Shown one piece after another: positions 25,501 to 37,300 of a stretch of 64,000 nt of DNA. The translations under genes and the position numbers were made by a program. Below the pieces are notes generated by a model that did not search any database, was not told the origin of the DNA, and saw only the letters and a program-made list of their open reading frames with translations. The stretch covers positions 48,849,062-48,913,061 of the forward strand of contig CM067545.1 of assembly GCA_034509755.1 (NCBI GenBank). The letters run 5' to 3'. The DNA is from Anisodus tanguticus (Eukaryota > Streptophyta > Magnoliopsida > Solanales > Solanaceae). Numbering within the stretch: the first letter of the stretch is position 1; every line of letters starts with the position of its first letter.

Positions 25501-26191
25501 AGACTATTTTCATAAGTATTACCCTTATATATGAGTAACAAGATAAGCTTAACATAACACTGAGTTAAGTGTGCTTAGTTAAAAAATGTGTGACTATTCT
25601 CAAGTAAATGGAGAAAAAATGTATATTTGAAGTCCTTAAAGATTAAATGTGCTCAGTTAGATATTACAAGAACTAAACTCACGGTTACCAATAACCGAGG
25701 GACCAAATATCAAATGAGTTTAAGTTTTATGAACTGACGATGTAAAAAGTATTACTTATAATCAAGTCATTATAAGGTAATTACGTACTCTATTTTTTTG
25801 TTATAACTGAATAGTAATATGGTAAAAAATGTAGGTAACTTGCCATAAACAAGTTAAAATAGGAACTAGTCTACTTTTATTATTATTATTATTTTGTCCT
25901 TTATACATTATCTACATAAAATTAAAGGTAACATTTTATTTAATTTCTGAAATATAGGTGTGGATAAATACTCCCTCAAAACCAAGGCCATGGTTTGATA
26001 GTTCACAAGTTGGGATGAGTAATACAATAGCAAGACATGGAATTCATGGACTATATATGATTTTCGATATTGAATTTCCAGGGACTGAACTTCACATTGG
26101 TGAAAATATAATATACTTGAAGCAAGCATCAGTTTATGGTCCTTTCACTGGACTAATGTATGATTATATTCGTCTTGAAGGCCCTTCATAA
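19538..26191 (+). CDS. Rhamnogalacturonate lyase B (PL4 family), complete, 670 aa
   Basis: Predicted apoplastic pectin-backbone lyase. Exons: 19538-19644, 19901-19976, 20211-20329, 20406-20441, 20567-20683, 20782-20901, 22277-22412, 22587-22757, 23177-23329, 23426-23532, 23813-23903, 24011-24152, 24684-24843, 24960-25076, 25194-25320, 25958-26191. The sum is 2013 bp in frame and every junction is GT-AG. The N-terminus MEKMGFKKQNK followed by a hydrophobic stretch (IVLWWFAVVFQFLLLV) reads as a signal peptide. Landmarks: VVIDNGIVQLSL, RYVMLRGSSGFYSYGI, FHYMAISDDRQRVMP, HGWISDTPHMGFWVISP, GGPMKQDLTSHVGP, GLAEPGVVGSWQSE, GIYGLYSWVTGVIGDY (domain II), WEIGYPDRTAAEFF, FRQYGLWDRYTDLYP, ARHGIHGLY and DYIRLEGPS. 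ATG 19538 is the first in-frame ATG after the probable splice acceptor. Domain assignment (RhgB N-domain, FnIII-like, jelly-roll) is from family knowledge. It lies 8 kb downstream of paralogue A with the same exon phases. Confidence 0.93.
21024..21710. mobile_element. Non-autonomous hAT element, 687 bp, in intron 6 of gene B
   Basis: Flanked by an exact 8-bp duplication TGTCTAAC (21016-21023 and 21711-21718). The right end ...CGACCACCCCTA and the left end TATGGTGGAC are degenerate inverted repeats; the right end resembles the TAGGGGTG terminus of the hAT element at 34304. Subterminal regions are rich in inverted TTCGGTT/AACCGAA motifs typical of hAT elements. No transposase coding. Confidence 0.85.
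21789..22028. mobile_element. CACTA-type MITE, 240 bp, in intron 6 of gene B
   Basis: Starts CACTACCAGAAAT and ends TTTTTAGCAGTG, inverted-repeat termini of CACTA type, with AAA on both sides fitting the 3-bp target duplication of that superfamily (weak evidence in AT-rich DNA). Interior has repeated TTTTCCACTGACATT-like motifs. No coding. Confidence 0.65.
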
Positions 26192-27712
26192 TAATAATAA
26201 AAAAAAAAGGGAGATGTTGAGAATTAGAAGATAGATTTTATTTCCCAAACAATCATTTTTATTTATTTATAGTTAGTCATATTTTTTTTATTTTGATATT
26301 CAATTTTTTTTATTGAGAATGGGTATTGTTCTCGAGAATAATGTTTTTATTACTACAGTCTAATAATATTTTCTCTCTTCCTTGGTATTTTAGTTTTGTT
26401 TGTTTAGTTTTCTCTCTTCTAATGTGGCTATTACATATGTTTTTATGTGATTAGGACTTGTTAGTTTAATTCTTTTTATGATCTTGGAGGAAATGGTCAA
26501 AGTTTATTTTAGAAGGATAATATACATCAGTTTATTTTAGTTTTGTTTGTTTAGCTATCCACTTATTATAAAAATGGGTAGAAACCCAGAAGTTATGTTT
26601 AGCTAACTTGCTGGAATTCCTTTAGATTTGCTTGAATGAAAATTTTTGCTAGTTGGATTTCTCCCATTATAAAAAAAGAAAAGAAAAAAGATTTCAGTTC
26701 AAATTAAGGGACTAAAAAGATAACTAATTAAATCTAATTAATTGTATATGTGCCAATTAAAAAATGACACAGGTATGAATTAATCAGTTATAATCTTATA
26801 TTTTGCCTACACTTTCTTCGCCATCTCAACATTTTGGGGGCTTATTTGGCTATTTTCTGTATGATCTTGTAAAGCTTATTAACAATTTTCGAAAGGACAA
26901 TTCAATGATTAAGAGGTCATAATTTGAATCACGGTATTACAAGTTCAACTTTTTTTTTTTTAGCTCAAATTGTGGATCGATCGTTACACTACAACTTCTG
27001 TATTTCGTACTCTCATGTTAGCTCTATGGGAAAAAAAGTAACATAACTGTTAACAAAGACATAATTTTTGACCAAGTACTTACATACCTAAATGTCTGTC
27101 CTTTTTGACTAAATAGTACTTCCAATTTATACTAAGCTGATTGGCTATATATAGAATTTCAAAAAACTAAACTTTCAAATTTTGTGATTTAAAATAATCA
27201 TAAATAAGTGTATAGCTATTATCATCTCATCAAAGTTAAAATGGAAAATTTAAAATTAAATTATTTTAAATATATTAAAAAGATAACATTATTTTTAAAA
27301 GACTAAAAAAGAATATGGCACATATAATGAGATATAGAAATGTTAAAATAAACTGTAAAACAGAACCAAGCCGATAAATCAAATCACCAAAAATTCGACT
27401 TAAATTGGTTTGGTTTGGTGATAAACTAAAAAGAATCAATAATATTTGATTTGCTTTGTTTGAACAAAAAGAAAATAATATTTGATTTGATTTGTTTTAA
27501 CAAAAAGAAACCCGGACCAAATCGAATCTAAAAGTCATGAAGTCCTTCATTCTTTCGTTTTGCTACACAATCCAAATCCGACATCAATCAATTATCAAGA
27601 AGAAAAGTTGTAGCCCATTTATTATTTGGTAAAAGTGAAAATAATAGGTATCCGAATGTGACATTTTCTGAAATATTAGGTTTATTTTGATTATTTGGTA
27701 AAACTGAAAATA
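26192..27712. other. 3' flank of gene B; AT-rich, no gene seen
   Basis: Probable 3' UTR of gene B in the first few hundred bases. Around 27345-27530 there is a GGTTTGGTTTGG / AACCAAG-rich stretch reminiscent of decayed hAT non-autonomous DNA. Just before the large LTR element there are two direct copies of a segment with GTGAAAATAATAGG and ACATTTTCTGAAATATTAGG. Confidence 0.5.
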
Positions 27713-27717
27713 ATAGG

Positions 27718-29793
27718 TGTCGCGCCCGTTTTTAACCAGGGGTCACGACGTGATGGATCGATTCCCTCTGGATCGGATAAAAAACGCTTGCTTTGAGGAG
27801 TCGTCACCTAATTATTCTAAGGTAAATTATGGCACTTAAATGTTAACTAAATGCGGCAAAATAATCCAATTTTGGTCTGCGAAACTAATGAGATTCTAGG
27901 TAAGAGTTCTTTATTATCCTAAACGGATATTTTTTCATCGGCCAGAGTGCAGTATTTATTTAAATCAGTAGAACAATAAAGAAAACAGAAACTGAGAAAA
28001 CAATTTCCGAAGGACACTGCCTCAAATTTAATTTCATTGACCAGAGTGCAATATTTGTTCAAATCTGTAAAACATTAAGATATCCGTGTACAGATGTTTA
28101 AATGCTAAAAACAACAAACTGAAACAGAAGAGCATTTTCCGAAGGAGCACGACCTCAAATTCAATTTCATTGGCCTAAGTGTAGTATTTGTTCAAATCAG
28201 TAAAACGGTAAGATATCCGTGTACAGATGTTTGAATGCCAAAATAAACCAACAGTTTGCAATTAAAACGTTCGACCCGAATGCTAAAATTTTCGGACCGA
28301 AGCAGGGTTCGGAAGGTTTCTGAAAACCCGATCTGGATTCTGAAATTCGACTCGACCCGGATATTCACAAAAACAGTAAAGAAAATTAGGTATTTCGACC
28401 CAGTTCCGAAAAAACAAACCCGGATAGATGACCTGGATTTCGGGTCGACCCGACCCGAGAATTGCAACCCGAAACAATGGTGACCCGGAAATAATTTTTT
28501 TTGCATTTTTCAAATAAGCAACAATCAGGAAATTTACCCAAACCGAGTCGACCCGACCGGGATCGGTGACCCGACCCGGATCAGGGGGTTCCGACCCGAA
28601 TCGATTTCGTTCCAAATTTCAGATAACCAACAACAAAATATCAAACATATAAATCTGGAAATCTATCCAAACCGGGTCGACCCGGATAAGTGACCCGACC
28701 CGAATCGATTTCTTTCCAAATTTCAGATAACCAACAACAAAATATCAAGCATATAAATCTGGAAATCTTACCCAAATTGGGTTGACCCGACCCGAACAGT
28801 GAACCAAATCGGAAAACCCGAAAACAGTGAAGAACAACAACAAAAGCAGATTTTTCGGATTATATTTCAGACTCTTCAAGTTGAAGAACATATGCAAAGA
28901 AGAACAAATACCCTTAAGAAGATTTCGGGTTTCAAAACTTAATGCTCGATTTTCGGACCTCAAAATTCCACCAAAACAGACCAAAAACTCCGACCCCCAA
29001 AATAGTGAAAAAAGGGGGGTTTATATAGATGGATTCGGACCTCAAAATCCCCCCTAAAACCGAGTTTGAAATCGAAAATAAAGGGGCAAAAAGTTGCGGA
29101 TTTTAAGGGTTGAAATCACGGGTTTTGGGGGTGTAGGTATGGGTGAAGTGATGGGTGCGGCGTAGGTGATGTAGGGTGGCGGTGACCGGCGGGTTTCGAG
29201 GGTGTGGGGTATGGGGGTTGTCGACCGAAAGGGTGTGTTTGGTGAAGGAGAGAGAGAGGAGAGTGTTTTTTGTGTAGGGTTTGGTTTTTGGGGAATAAAA
29301 GGGGTTGATCGAATTGGGCTCGGGTAGGTTGGGCCGCCGGTTGGGCCTCGTGGGTTGAAACAAAGATGGTGGATTTGGGCATCTTTTTATGGGTTAATTG
29401 TTTTGGGTTAGGAAATGAATGGGTGTTGGGTGAAATTGATTTGGGTTAAAATAAATAAAAAGGGGTTTAAAATGTTTTGAAGAAAAAAATGTAAATTATT
29501 TAAATAAAAAATAAAAATATAATGATGTGAATATAATATTTACGGAATGCTCAATGCTTAATTAGAATTAAAAAAAAATGCGATGCAATTTTGTGAAAAT
29601 AAAATAACATAAAATATTAGGATAAAGGTATGATTATGATATTAAAATGCAAATGACAGTAAAAAATATAAATAATAATAATGATGATATATATACATAT
29701 ATATGCCTATATTTTAAAATTGTTTTGAGGTTTCAAAAATATTTAAAATTGCAAATAAAATTGAAAAAGATGGGACAAAATTGGGTGTCAACA
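27718..29793. repeat. Left LTR of the LARD-like element (2076 bp, internally deleted)
   Basis: Aligns to the right LTR throughout except for about 700 bp missing after 27925: left reads TATCCTAAA|CGGATATTTTTTC, while the right LTR carries 39094-39793 at this point. Contains many CGACCCGACCCG motifs (28270-28800), which generate spurious open frames on both strands. Confidence 0.9.
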
Positions 29794-30135
29794 GATGCCC
29801 CTCTTTGGCCGGAGACGATGAAAGAGTTTTCGGACAAAGAAGTTGACTGAGTATCCAATTTTGTCCTGATCATCGGGCTTTGAACGAGGAGTAGGGATGC
29901 ACGGGTAGAGATAGAACTCCGAGGGAGAAGAAAATGCAAAAATTGGTGCAGATTCAAGAAATATTGCCCCCAGTGTCGAATTATGATGACACTCGTTGCA
30001 GATGTGGCAAAATACTGGGGGAAGGGCGGAACAACGTTCGAAGTACTTCCTCAATGCAGATGATGTCGTTGCATAGGCGTAATGAGATGACGTCGTTGCT
30101 TAGACCTTATGCAGATGGCGTCGTTGCATAGGCGT

Positions 30136-30755
30136 GATTGAAATTAAAATACCCACATTAGAAGGTGGGCGCCCGACTGAAATTAAAATACCCGCATTAT
30201 AAGGTGGGCACTTGACTGAAATTAAAATACCCGCATTAGGAGGTGGGTGCCTGACTGAAATTAAAATACCTGCATTAGGAGGTGGGCGCCTGACTGAAAT
30301 TAAAATACCCGCATTGGAAGGTGGGCGCCTGACTGAAATTAAAATACCCACATTGGAAGGTGGACGCCTGACTGAAATTAAAATACCCGCATTAGGAGGT
30401 GGGCGCCTGACTGAAATTAAAATACCCGCATTGGAAGGTGGGCGCCTGACTGAAATTAAAATACCCGCATTAGGAGGTGGGCGCCTGACCGAAATTAAAA
30501 TACCCGCATTTGAAGGTGGGCGCCTGACAGAAATTAAAATACCCATATTAGAAGGTGGGCACCTGACTGAAATTAAAATACCCGCATTGGAAGGTGGGTG
30601 CCAGATTGAAATTAAAATACCCGCATTAGGAGGTGGGCGCCTGACTGAAATTAAAATACACGCATTAGGATGTGGGCACCTGACTGAAATTAAAATACCC
30701 GCATTAGATGGTGGGCGTCTGACTGAAATTAAAAATACTCGCATTGTACGGACAT
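30136..30755. repeat. 39-bp minisatellite, 16 copies
   Basis: The unit contains CTGAAATTAAAATACCCGC followed by ATT(A/G)GGAGGTGGGCGC, counted as 16 tandem copies with small substitutions. Because 39 is divisible by three and the unit has no stop in one frame on each strand, both strands stay open (plus: repeated LTEIKIPALGGGR; minus: repeated AGILISVRRPPPN). Whether either is translated is unknown; the simplest reading is a non-coding minisatellite. Confidence 0.95.
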
Positions 30756-31224
30756 AGTGCAGTTGGGACCTTGTAGGTCAAGAGGGTGCTTTTGTACAGA
30801 CGCCGAACAGGAACGTGATCCTTGTGGGCTCAACTGTAATGCGGAAGTTCTTTGCCAAATTAACCACACACGTTGTGGCTTCCCTGCCTTTGTCCACCTG
30901 AAGACCTGCACTCAAAGAAATTCGTGAGCTTGGGGTAGGTGCGGTTGATTCGCATTGACTTTGTAGCTTTGGCTCTTGACGCTTGCAAGTTCTGACTAGT
31001 TTGTACTGAAGACTTATTTGCCCGACGCTTTTCCATGTCCATTGGCGTATTCTTGCGGTGAACCCTTAAAATTTGCCCCAGTTTCTGGTATATGTGAAGG
31101 TGCTGAACTTCCAACTGCACAAAACCGAGTTTGTGTAGGCAGCTTGCTTGTCCTATTAAGGCGATCATGTGGGCCAGTTGTGTTGTGTGCAAGATAAGGG
31201 AATAAAATTTCCAATAGTGTAACT

Positions 31225-31500
31225 GAAGCCGATATAGGCCGCCTACTTATTCCGACAAGGGAAATCAGGTCATAACGTAGTTCGTTACAAGCAAAAAAGG
31301 ATTGTGAAGTTTTCCAAAATGGGATCGAAGCCGATGTGGCCGCCTCCGTATCCCGCCGAGGGAATCAGGTCACAACGTAGTTCGTGTGGCAAAAGGAATT
31401 TGTAAGGGTTTTCTAAAAAATGGAACAGAAGCTGATGTGGCCGCCTACGTATCCCGCCGAGGGAGTCAAGTCATAACGTAGTTCATGTGGCTATCGGGGA
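31225..31500. repeat. About 101-bp tandem repeat, three copies
   Basis: Each copy begins GAAGCCGAT(G/A)TGGCCGCCT, has ACGTATCCCGCCGAGGGA, then TCA(T/C)AACGTAGTTCGTG and an AAAGGAATTTG-like filler. Copies start near 31225, 31326 and 31427. Related single motifs recur at 32567-32640 and 33090-33165. Confidence 0.85.
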
Positions 31501-32515
31501 ATGGAAATCAAATTCTGGGTTGTTTATCCGAGACTTTGTGGGAAAAAGGAATTTGACTTTGTAAAATGTTTTTTGGTAAAAGAGAGTGATTAGAGTTTGA
31601 AAAATAATGCAATATATTTTGCAAGGTTTTTTTAAAAATAAAATAAAATATGAAAAAGACAGAATCACGTCTTGACTTCAGTTGGTACCAACAATTAGTA
31701 TTGTGCTGATGGGCTCCTGTTATTTGCTTTCTGTTTAACCGAGACTGACTACAGGGTAATTCTTATAGCTTCAGATGCTACCTCAGACATACCTGAGTAT
31801 CGACACTTGCTTCAAGCCAAGGTTTCAACATATACGCATCTTCATGTTTCAAATGCCCTCACTAAAAGAAAGTCCCTTTCTCACATGTATTTCTTTTTTG
31901 ATATTGTGGGGGTTTTTTGACTTCTTCTTTGTGTGAAGTCGTCCTTTTGTTTTGTTTTGTTTTGTTTTCCTCTTTTGGGAACATTGCAACTTCAACTCGG
32001 ATCTTTTTCAGCAATTTGCATATTTCTGATGCGCTCAAGGAGGTCGGGCCAAGAGAGGGATAGTGCGTGTATGCACTTAGAAAGGGTATAGGCATAAGAT
32101 GTGGTTGTTAAAAAAATAGGTTTTAGGCTCAAAAGGGAAGTGCTACGGATAATGTTATTTGGTACGCTGGAAAGGCTCAAACGGATCAAAGAAAGCCTAC
32201 GATCATTTCCTATACCAAGTGTTACTCATGATTTCGCCTCAACAAACATTCGAGCCAAGTTCTAGATCACAATGCAATGCAATTGAACTTATTCTAAAAC
32301 TCACCACACAATGCATATGAAACGATGAGGTTGGTTTTATTCATATCTTGGAAGTATGCAAAGAAATTTTTCAAGTGTCGCCATAGGCGTGAATGAGAGG
32401 TACCAAAAGAATCTATGGTTTACCACGAAGTCAGTCTTCTCCGCTTGTTCTTTCCTATGCACACTCCTAACTGTGTTGGTATTCAACCAAGTCAATCAAT
32501 GACGCTTAAAATATT

Positions 32516-32517
32516 TT

Positions 32518-32558
<41 letters not shown>
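32516..32558. repeat. (AT)n microsatellite
   Basis: About 43 bp of alternating TA within the internal region of the LARD-like element. Confidence 0.95.
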
Positions 32559-32561
<3 letters not shown>

Positions 32562-32669
32562 TAAAGGGTATCGAACCCAAGTAGGGTTGCCTACGTATCT
32601 CATCTTTGACGAGAATCAGGTGTGCGTAGTTCGTTCAGATAGGTTATAAAAATGTATGCTTGAAAAAAA

Positions 32670-32890
32670 ATTCATCCACGATAGGATAGTAAGAGTAAAA
32701 ACTGTATAAAACAGATGATTGTTCACTATGGGACGAATGTAAAGTAAAATTATTGTCCACGATAGAATGAATGCAATGATAAAATGATTGTCCATAATAG
32801 GATGAATGCAATGAAAAAAAAAGATTGTCCACAATAGGATGAATGTAATGGAAAAAAAATGATTGTCCATGATAGGATGAATAAAAGATG
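32670..32890. repeat. Imperfect tandem repeat of about 35-45 bp
   Basis: Repeated GATTGTCCA(C/T)(G/A)ATAGGATGAAT followed by GTAATGGAAAAAAAAT-like spacers, about five copies. Immediately downstream is a second family, AAGGTGGACA with GTCCCTTTCT, at 32905-33030. Confidence 0.8.
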
Positions 32891-33286
32891 GGTAAGCAAG
32901 ATATGTCTCTTTCTAAGGTGGACAAGGCGAGTACATCCATTGTTAAGGTGGATGCGGAAGTATGTCCCTTTCTAAGGTGGACAGAGAAGTGCATCCCTTT
33001 TTCAGGTAGACAGGGAGGTGCGTCCCTTTGGCGGGTTCGTTCCACTTTCGTTGGGTAGCATTGCGCAAGGACTAGATTTACATTTTGGGGTGTCGAACCA
33101 GAGAAGGGCTACCTATGTATCACACCGCAGGGTGGGAATCAGGCACACGTAGTTCGTGAGGATATGTTGTAAAAATGTATGATATAAAGGAATTGTGTAA
33201 CGAAAATTAAGCATATCAATTGAATTTACAAATATGTAAAAAAAAAAGTATAGACAAACTCAGAGTGATGTCTCGTTGAATCTGGT

Positions 33287-33760
33287 GTTGGCTGACTTCT
33301 TCCATTCAAAATATCTCCCTATCATCTTTGTGAAAGCTTTTTGCTTTGTTCTTTCCTGGAGTATCTCCAGGGATAATGTTTTAGAACGACCGCCCTCGAC
33401 TGTTCCCGAGGACGGTCTTCCTGCAAAAATAAAAGCACTAGGTGAAAGGAGAAAAATTACGAATAGAATAATAAAATATGGGAGTGTGACAGTATAGTCA
33501 AAGACTCCCCTAATTGATTTGTTCGGACTGGAGGTCGGATGACTTCTTTAAGTCAAAGTACTTCCTGGTTATCTTTGTAAGAACTTTTTTTCCCTCCTGG
33601 AGTATCTCCAGGGATGATGTTTTATAACGACCGCCCTCGACTGTTTGCGAGGAAGGTCTTCCTGCAAAAATGAGAGAAATTGATGAAAGTAGGAAAGTCA
33701 CAAAAATAATAAAATGTAGAAGTGTGACAGTATGGTCAAAGACTCCCCTTATTGCTTCAC
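33287..33760. repeat. About 250-bp tandem duplication
   Basis: Two copies (near 33287-33536 and 33537-33760) share CTGGAGTATCTCCAGGGAT, ACGACCGCCCTCGACTGTT, GGTCTTCCTGCAAAAAT and GTCAAAGACTCCCCT. Part of the non-coding interior of the LARD-like element. Confidence 0.85.
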
Positions 33761-34303
33761 AAGGTCCGAGTCTTGATGTTCGAGAACACTTTATCCTCAC
33801 AGTTTCTGTCCCGATGACCAAAAGATATGGCGTTGCCCCAGTAAAAGTTGATTGTAGTGCAATAGCTAAAAATTGCAAAGGACAAATGTTCATGCCCAGA
33901 TTTGGAAGCGACATGACATGATATGTACAGAGTTGAAGTAGATAATTATTGCATTAAATAATATGCACAGAATGAAAAGCAAAAAAATAGCAAACAAATT
34001 ATGCGAAAATTAAATGCGCGTCCTAACATGCATGGGGCTTCTCCTATGCCAGAAGTGAGCCTAAGCACCGAATATGCGATATTATGACGGATTAATCCAA
34101 GTTGTTAAACTGCAATGTTTTCGTTGAAAATGAAAACAAAATGAATGTACATTTTGCAATTTTGACATGTCATGATTATGCTTGGATTCGTCTATCATTA
34201 TCACACTACACATAATATGATGATAGGTCGTTGGGTCGTGAGACATGTCGACAATTTGGGCGGTTTTCTTAATTGTGGAGTCGATACCAAGGATCGAACC
34301 ACC

Positions 34304-37300
34304 TAGGGGTGAGCACGGGTACATGGTGCCCAGATACCCGATCGAAACTGATACTATCGGGTAGGTTTCGGGTAGATATATTATAATAACGGGTAGGTTT
34401 TGGGTATTAAAATTAGGAACCGATCAATATCGGGTCCGGTTCCGATTCTGGTAAATAGAGACCGGGTACCCGGACCCGGAACCGATACCCGGACCCTATG
34501 AACCTACCCCCATTTAAATTATTTAGTTTTGGGCTTTGGGGCGTTTAAGTTTTGGCCAGTCCGGTTATTAGGTTCCGAGCAACCCCTATTTAAATTATTA
34601 GTTTTTGGCCCAGTCTGGTTAAAAGGCCATATAGGCATATACAGTACACTACGCAGGTCGCCCTAATTTACTCTCATACTTTTCAATTTTCATTTAGAGG
34701 CAGAGGCAGGCAGCTCGCAGGTTCGCACCACTCGGCACTACTACGCAGCTCGCAGCCTCGCCATCGCCAGTCGCCATTACGTAGCTCGCAGTAGCCTCGC
34801 ACTCGCAACCTCTACTCTCTCTTATTGTCACTGTTTCTCACTCCATAAGCTTGACAAAGGTTGCGGCGTTGCGCTCGAATTCCTCTCGGTCTTGTTAAAA
34901 GTAATGAATAGCCCTTAAAGTTGTTGCATAGTGAAGAACATTAGATTTTTGCATGTATTGGCTTATTCAAAACTGCATGAGATAGATCTGGTCTTGTGTG
35001 TGTTAAATAGTTCAGATTTCTGATGATTCAATAGAGAATATTCTGAATTAGTTTGGGTTGATTTTTGTTAGTTTAGATTGAATTAGTTTGGGTTGATTTC
35101 TGTTAGTTTAGATTGAACTAGTTTGGCTTGATTTCTGTTAGTTTAGATTGAATTAGTTTGGCTTGATTTCTGTTAGTTTAGTCTGAAGTAGTTTCGCTTG
35201 ATTTCTTCTTCATCATAATGTTATTGTTTTTTATTGTTTGTTGTTAGTATTTGGGTTGATTTCTGTTAGAAAAGCTAGTATTTGGGTTGATATTTCCCTT
35301 TTATTGTTTGTTGTTATGCTCAATTTATTGGAGTTGTTGTTTTGTTCTCTCCTCTCATAATATTTTGATATTTAGAAAATTGAAAAGCTAGTATTTGGGT
35401 TGATTTCTGTTAGAAAACGCTAGTATTTGAGTTGATATTTCCCTTTTATTATTTGTTGTTATGCTCAATTTATTGGAGTTGCTGTTTTGTTTTCTCCTCT
35501 CATAATATTTTGATATTTAGAAAATTGAAAAAGCTAGTATTTGGGTTGATTTCTGTTAGAAAATTGGAGTTGATGTTCTGTTTTATTTTATTTTGATACA
35601 TTTTTTTTGGTAGATGGCTGAGGCTAGCACGGCATCCACAACTCGTGCACCATCGAAAAAGAAGGCAACAAAATCTGAGGCTTGGGAGTATTTTGTTAAA
35701 GCAATAGATGAGAAAACTGATAATGTTGTTTCTATCTGTAATTATTGCAATGAAGGCTTAGCTTATAGTGTTAACAATGGTACTTCATCCATGTGGAAAC
35801 ATTTGAGAAGTTGCAAAAAGTATCCTCACAATATTGACAAGAAGCAAAAATTGCTTGGTGCTCATTTTAAAGGTAGTATAAATGGGGATAATGAGCATAT
35901 GCTTAGCACTTGGAAATATGATAAAGATTTTTGTAGGCACATGTTGGCTAGGATGATTATTATTGATGAGCAATCATTTAGAACGGTTGAACGTGAAGGT
36001 TTTAGGGGGTTTATGTCTGCATTACAACCTTTATTTAAGCATATTTCAAGATTCACAATTGCTAGGGATTGCATGAAACTTTATGTTTGTGAAAACTCAT
36101 GCTTAAAAGATAAGTTGTCATCTCTTAAATCTAGGATTGCTCTCACCACTGACATTTGGACTTCCATTCAAAATTTGAGTTACTTATGTCTTACCGCTCA
36201 CTTTATTGATGAAAATTGGAATTTGCATAAGAGATTGCTAAACTTTGTTGTTATGCCTAGCCATAAAGGTAGGGATATTGGTAAGATGGTAGAAAAATAT
36301 ATAATTGAGTGGGGAATTAGAGATCGTATATCAACAATTACAGTTGATAATGCGAGCTCTAATGATGTGGCAATTGCTTATTTGAAGGACAAGTTAAGAA
36401 ATACCCTTGTTTTGGGGGTGAGTTTTTTCATATGAGATGTGCAGCTCATATATTGAATTTGATTGTGAAAGATGGGTTGAGTGAGGTTCGTGAATCATTT
36501 AGTCGAATTCGAGCTGCAGTAAGTATGTTAGGAGTTCCCCAAGTAGAGCACAACAATTCTAAAGTTGTATAACTGAAGAGGGCATAACTTATAAGGGCTC
36601 TGTTTGTCTTGATATTAGTACGAGATGGAATTCTACATATCTTATGTTAGAAAGTGCTAGTAAGTTCAAACAAGCATTTGTAAGACTTGAAGATGATGAT
36701 ATGGCTTTTGTGACTGAGCTTGATTGTGGTGTCCCGAAAGATGAGGATTGGGAAAATGCATCCTTGTTGTCTTTATTACTGAAAAATTTCTATGAGGCTA
36801 CTATTAGGATGTCAGGAAGTCTCTATGTGACAACTAACCATTATTTTCATGAAGTTATTAGCATGTTTTCAACATTAACTGAATGTGAAAGCCAAAATAA
36901 TAATGAAAACCTTAAGGCGATGGCTACAAAAATGAGAGCCAAATTTGACAAGTATTATGGGAGTATTGAGAGAACAAACATGATGGTGTTGATAGCCGTA
37001 GTACTAGATACTCGATATAAGTTGAGATTTCTGAATTGGAGTTGTAGAAGGATTGGTGTTGATGATGCTAAAATATAACTAATCGTTAGTAAGGTAATGA
37101 ATGTATTGGAACATCTTTTTGCATTCTATGACAAAAATCATTCTTCTATGGTTGATTCTAGTGCATTGGATGAGTCTCAAGGCTCTATTGACAATGTTGG
37201 TGGAGAAAATTTTGGTTTTGTTCATCCAGCTTCACTTGTCAAAGACCAAGATGAACTTGGTGGGGATTTAAGATCTGAATTGGAAAGGTACCTTAGTAGT

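Noticed and set aside
28256..28984. Arg/Pro/Asp-rich frames in the CGACCCGACCCG stretch as coding
   Set aside because: Caused by the short repeated motif in the LTR; the same spurious frames recur in the other LTR at 40126-41018.
29103..29382. Minus-strand Pro/Thr/His-rich open frames in the LTR, and the matching ones at 40946-41260
   Set aside because: Low-complexity frames in long terminal repeats without any recognisable domain; the overlapping frames on the other strand are just as long.
30136..30755. CRISPR-like array
   Set aside because: The copies are adjacent with no unique spacers; it is a plain tandem minisatellite in a plant genome.
30100..30757. Long open frames on both strands of the 39-bp repeat as protein-coding genes
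   Set aside because: They follow from a stop-free repeat whose length is a multiple of three, inside a retroelement with no other coding sequence; both strands are equally open.
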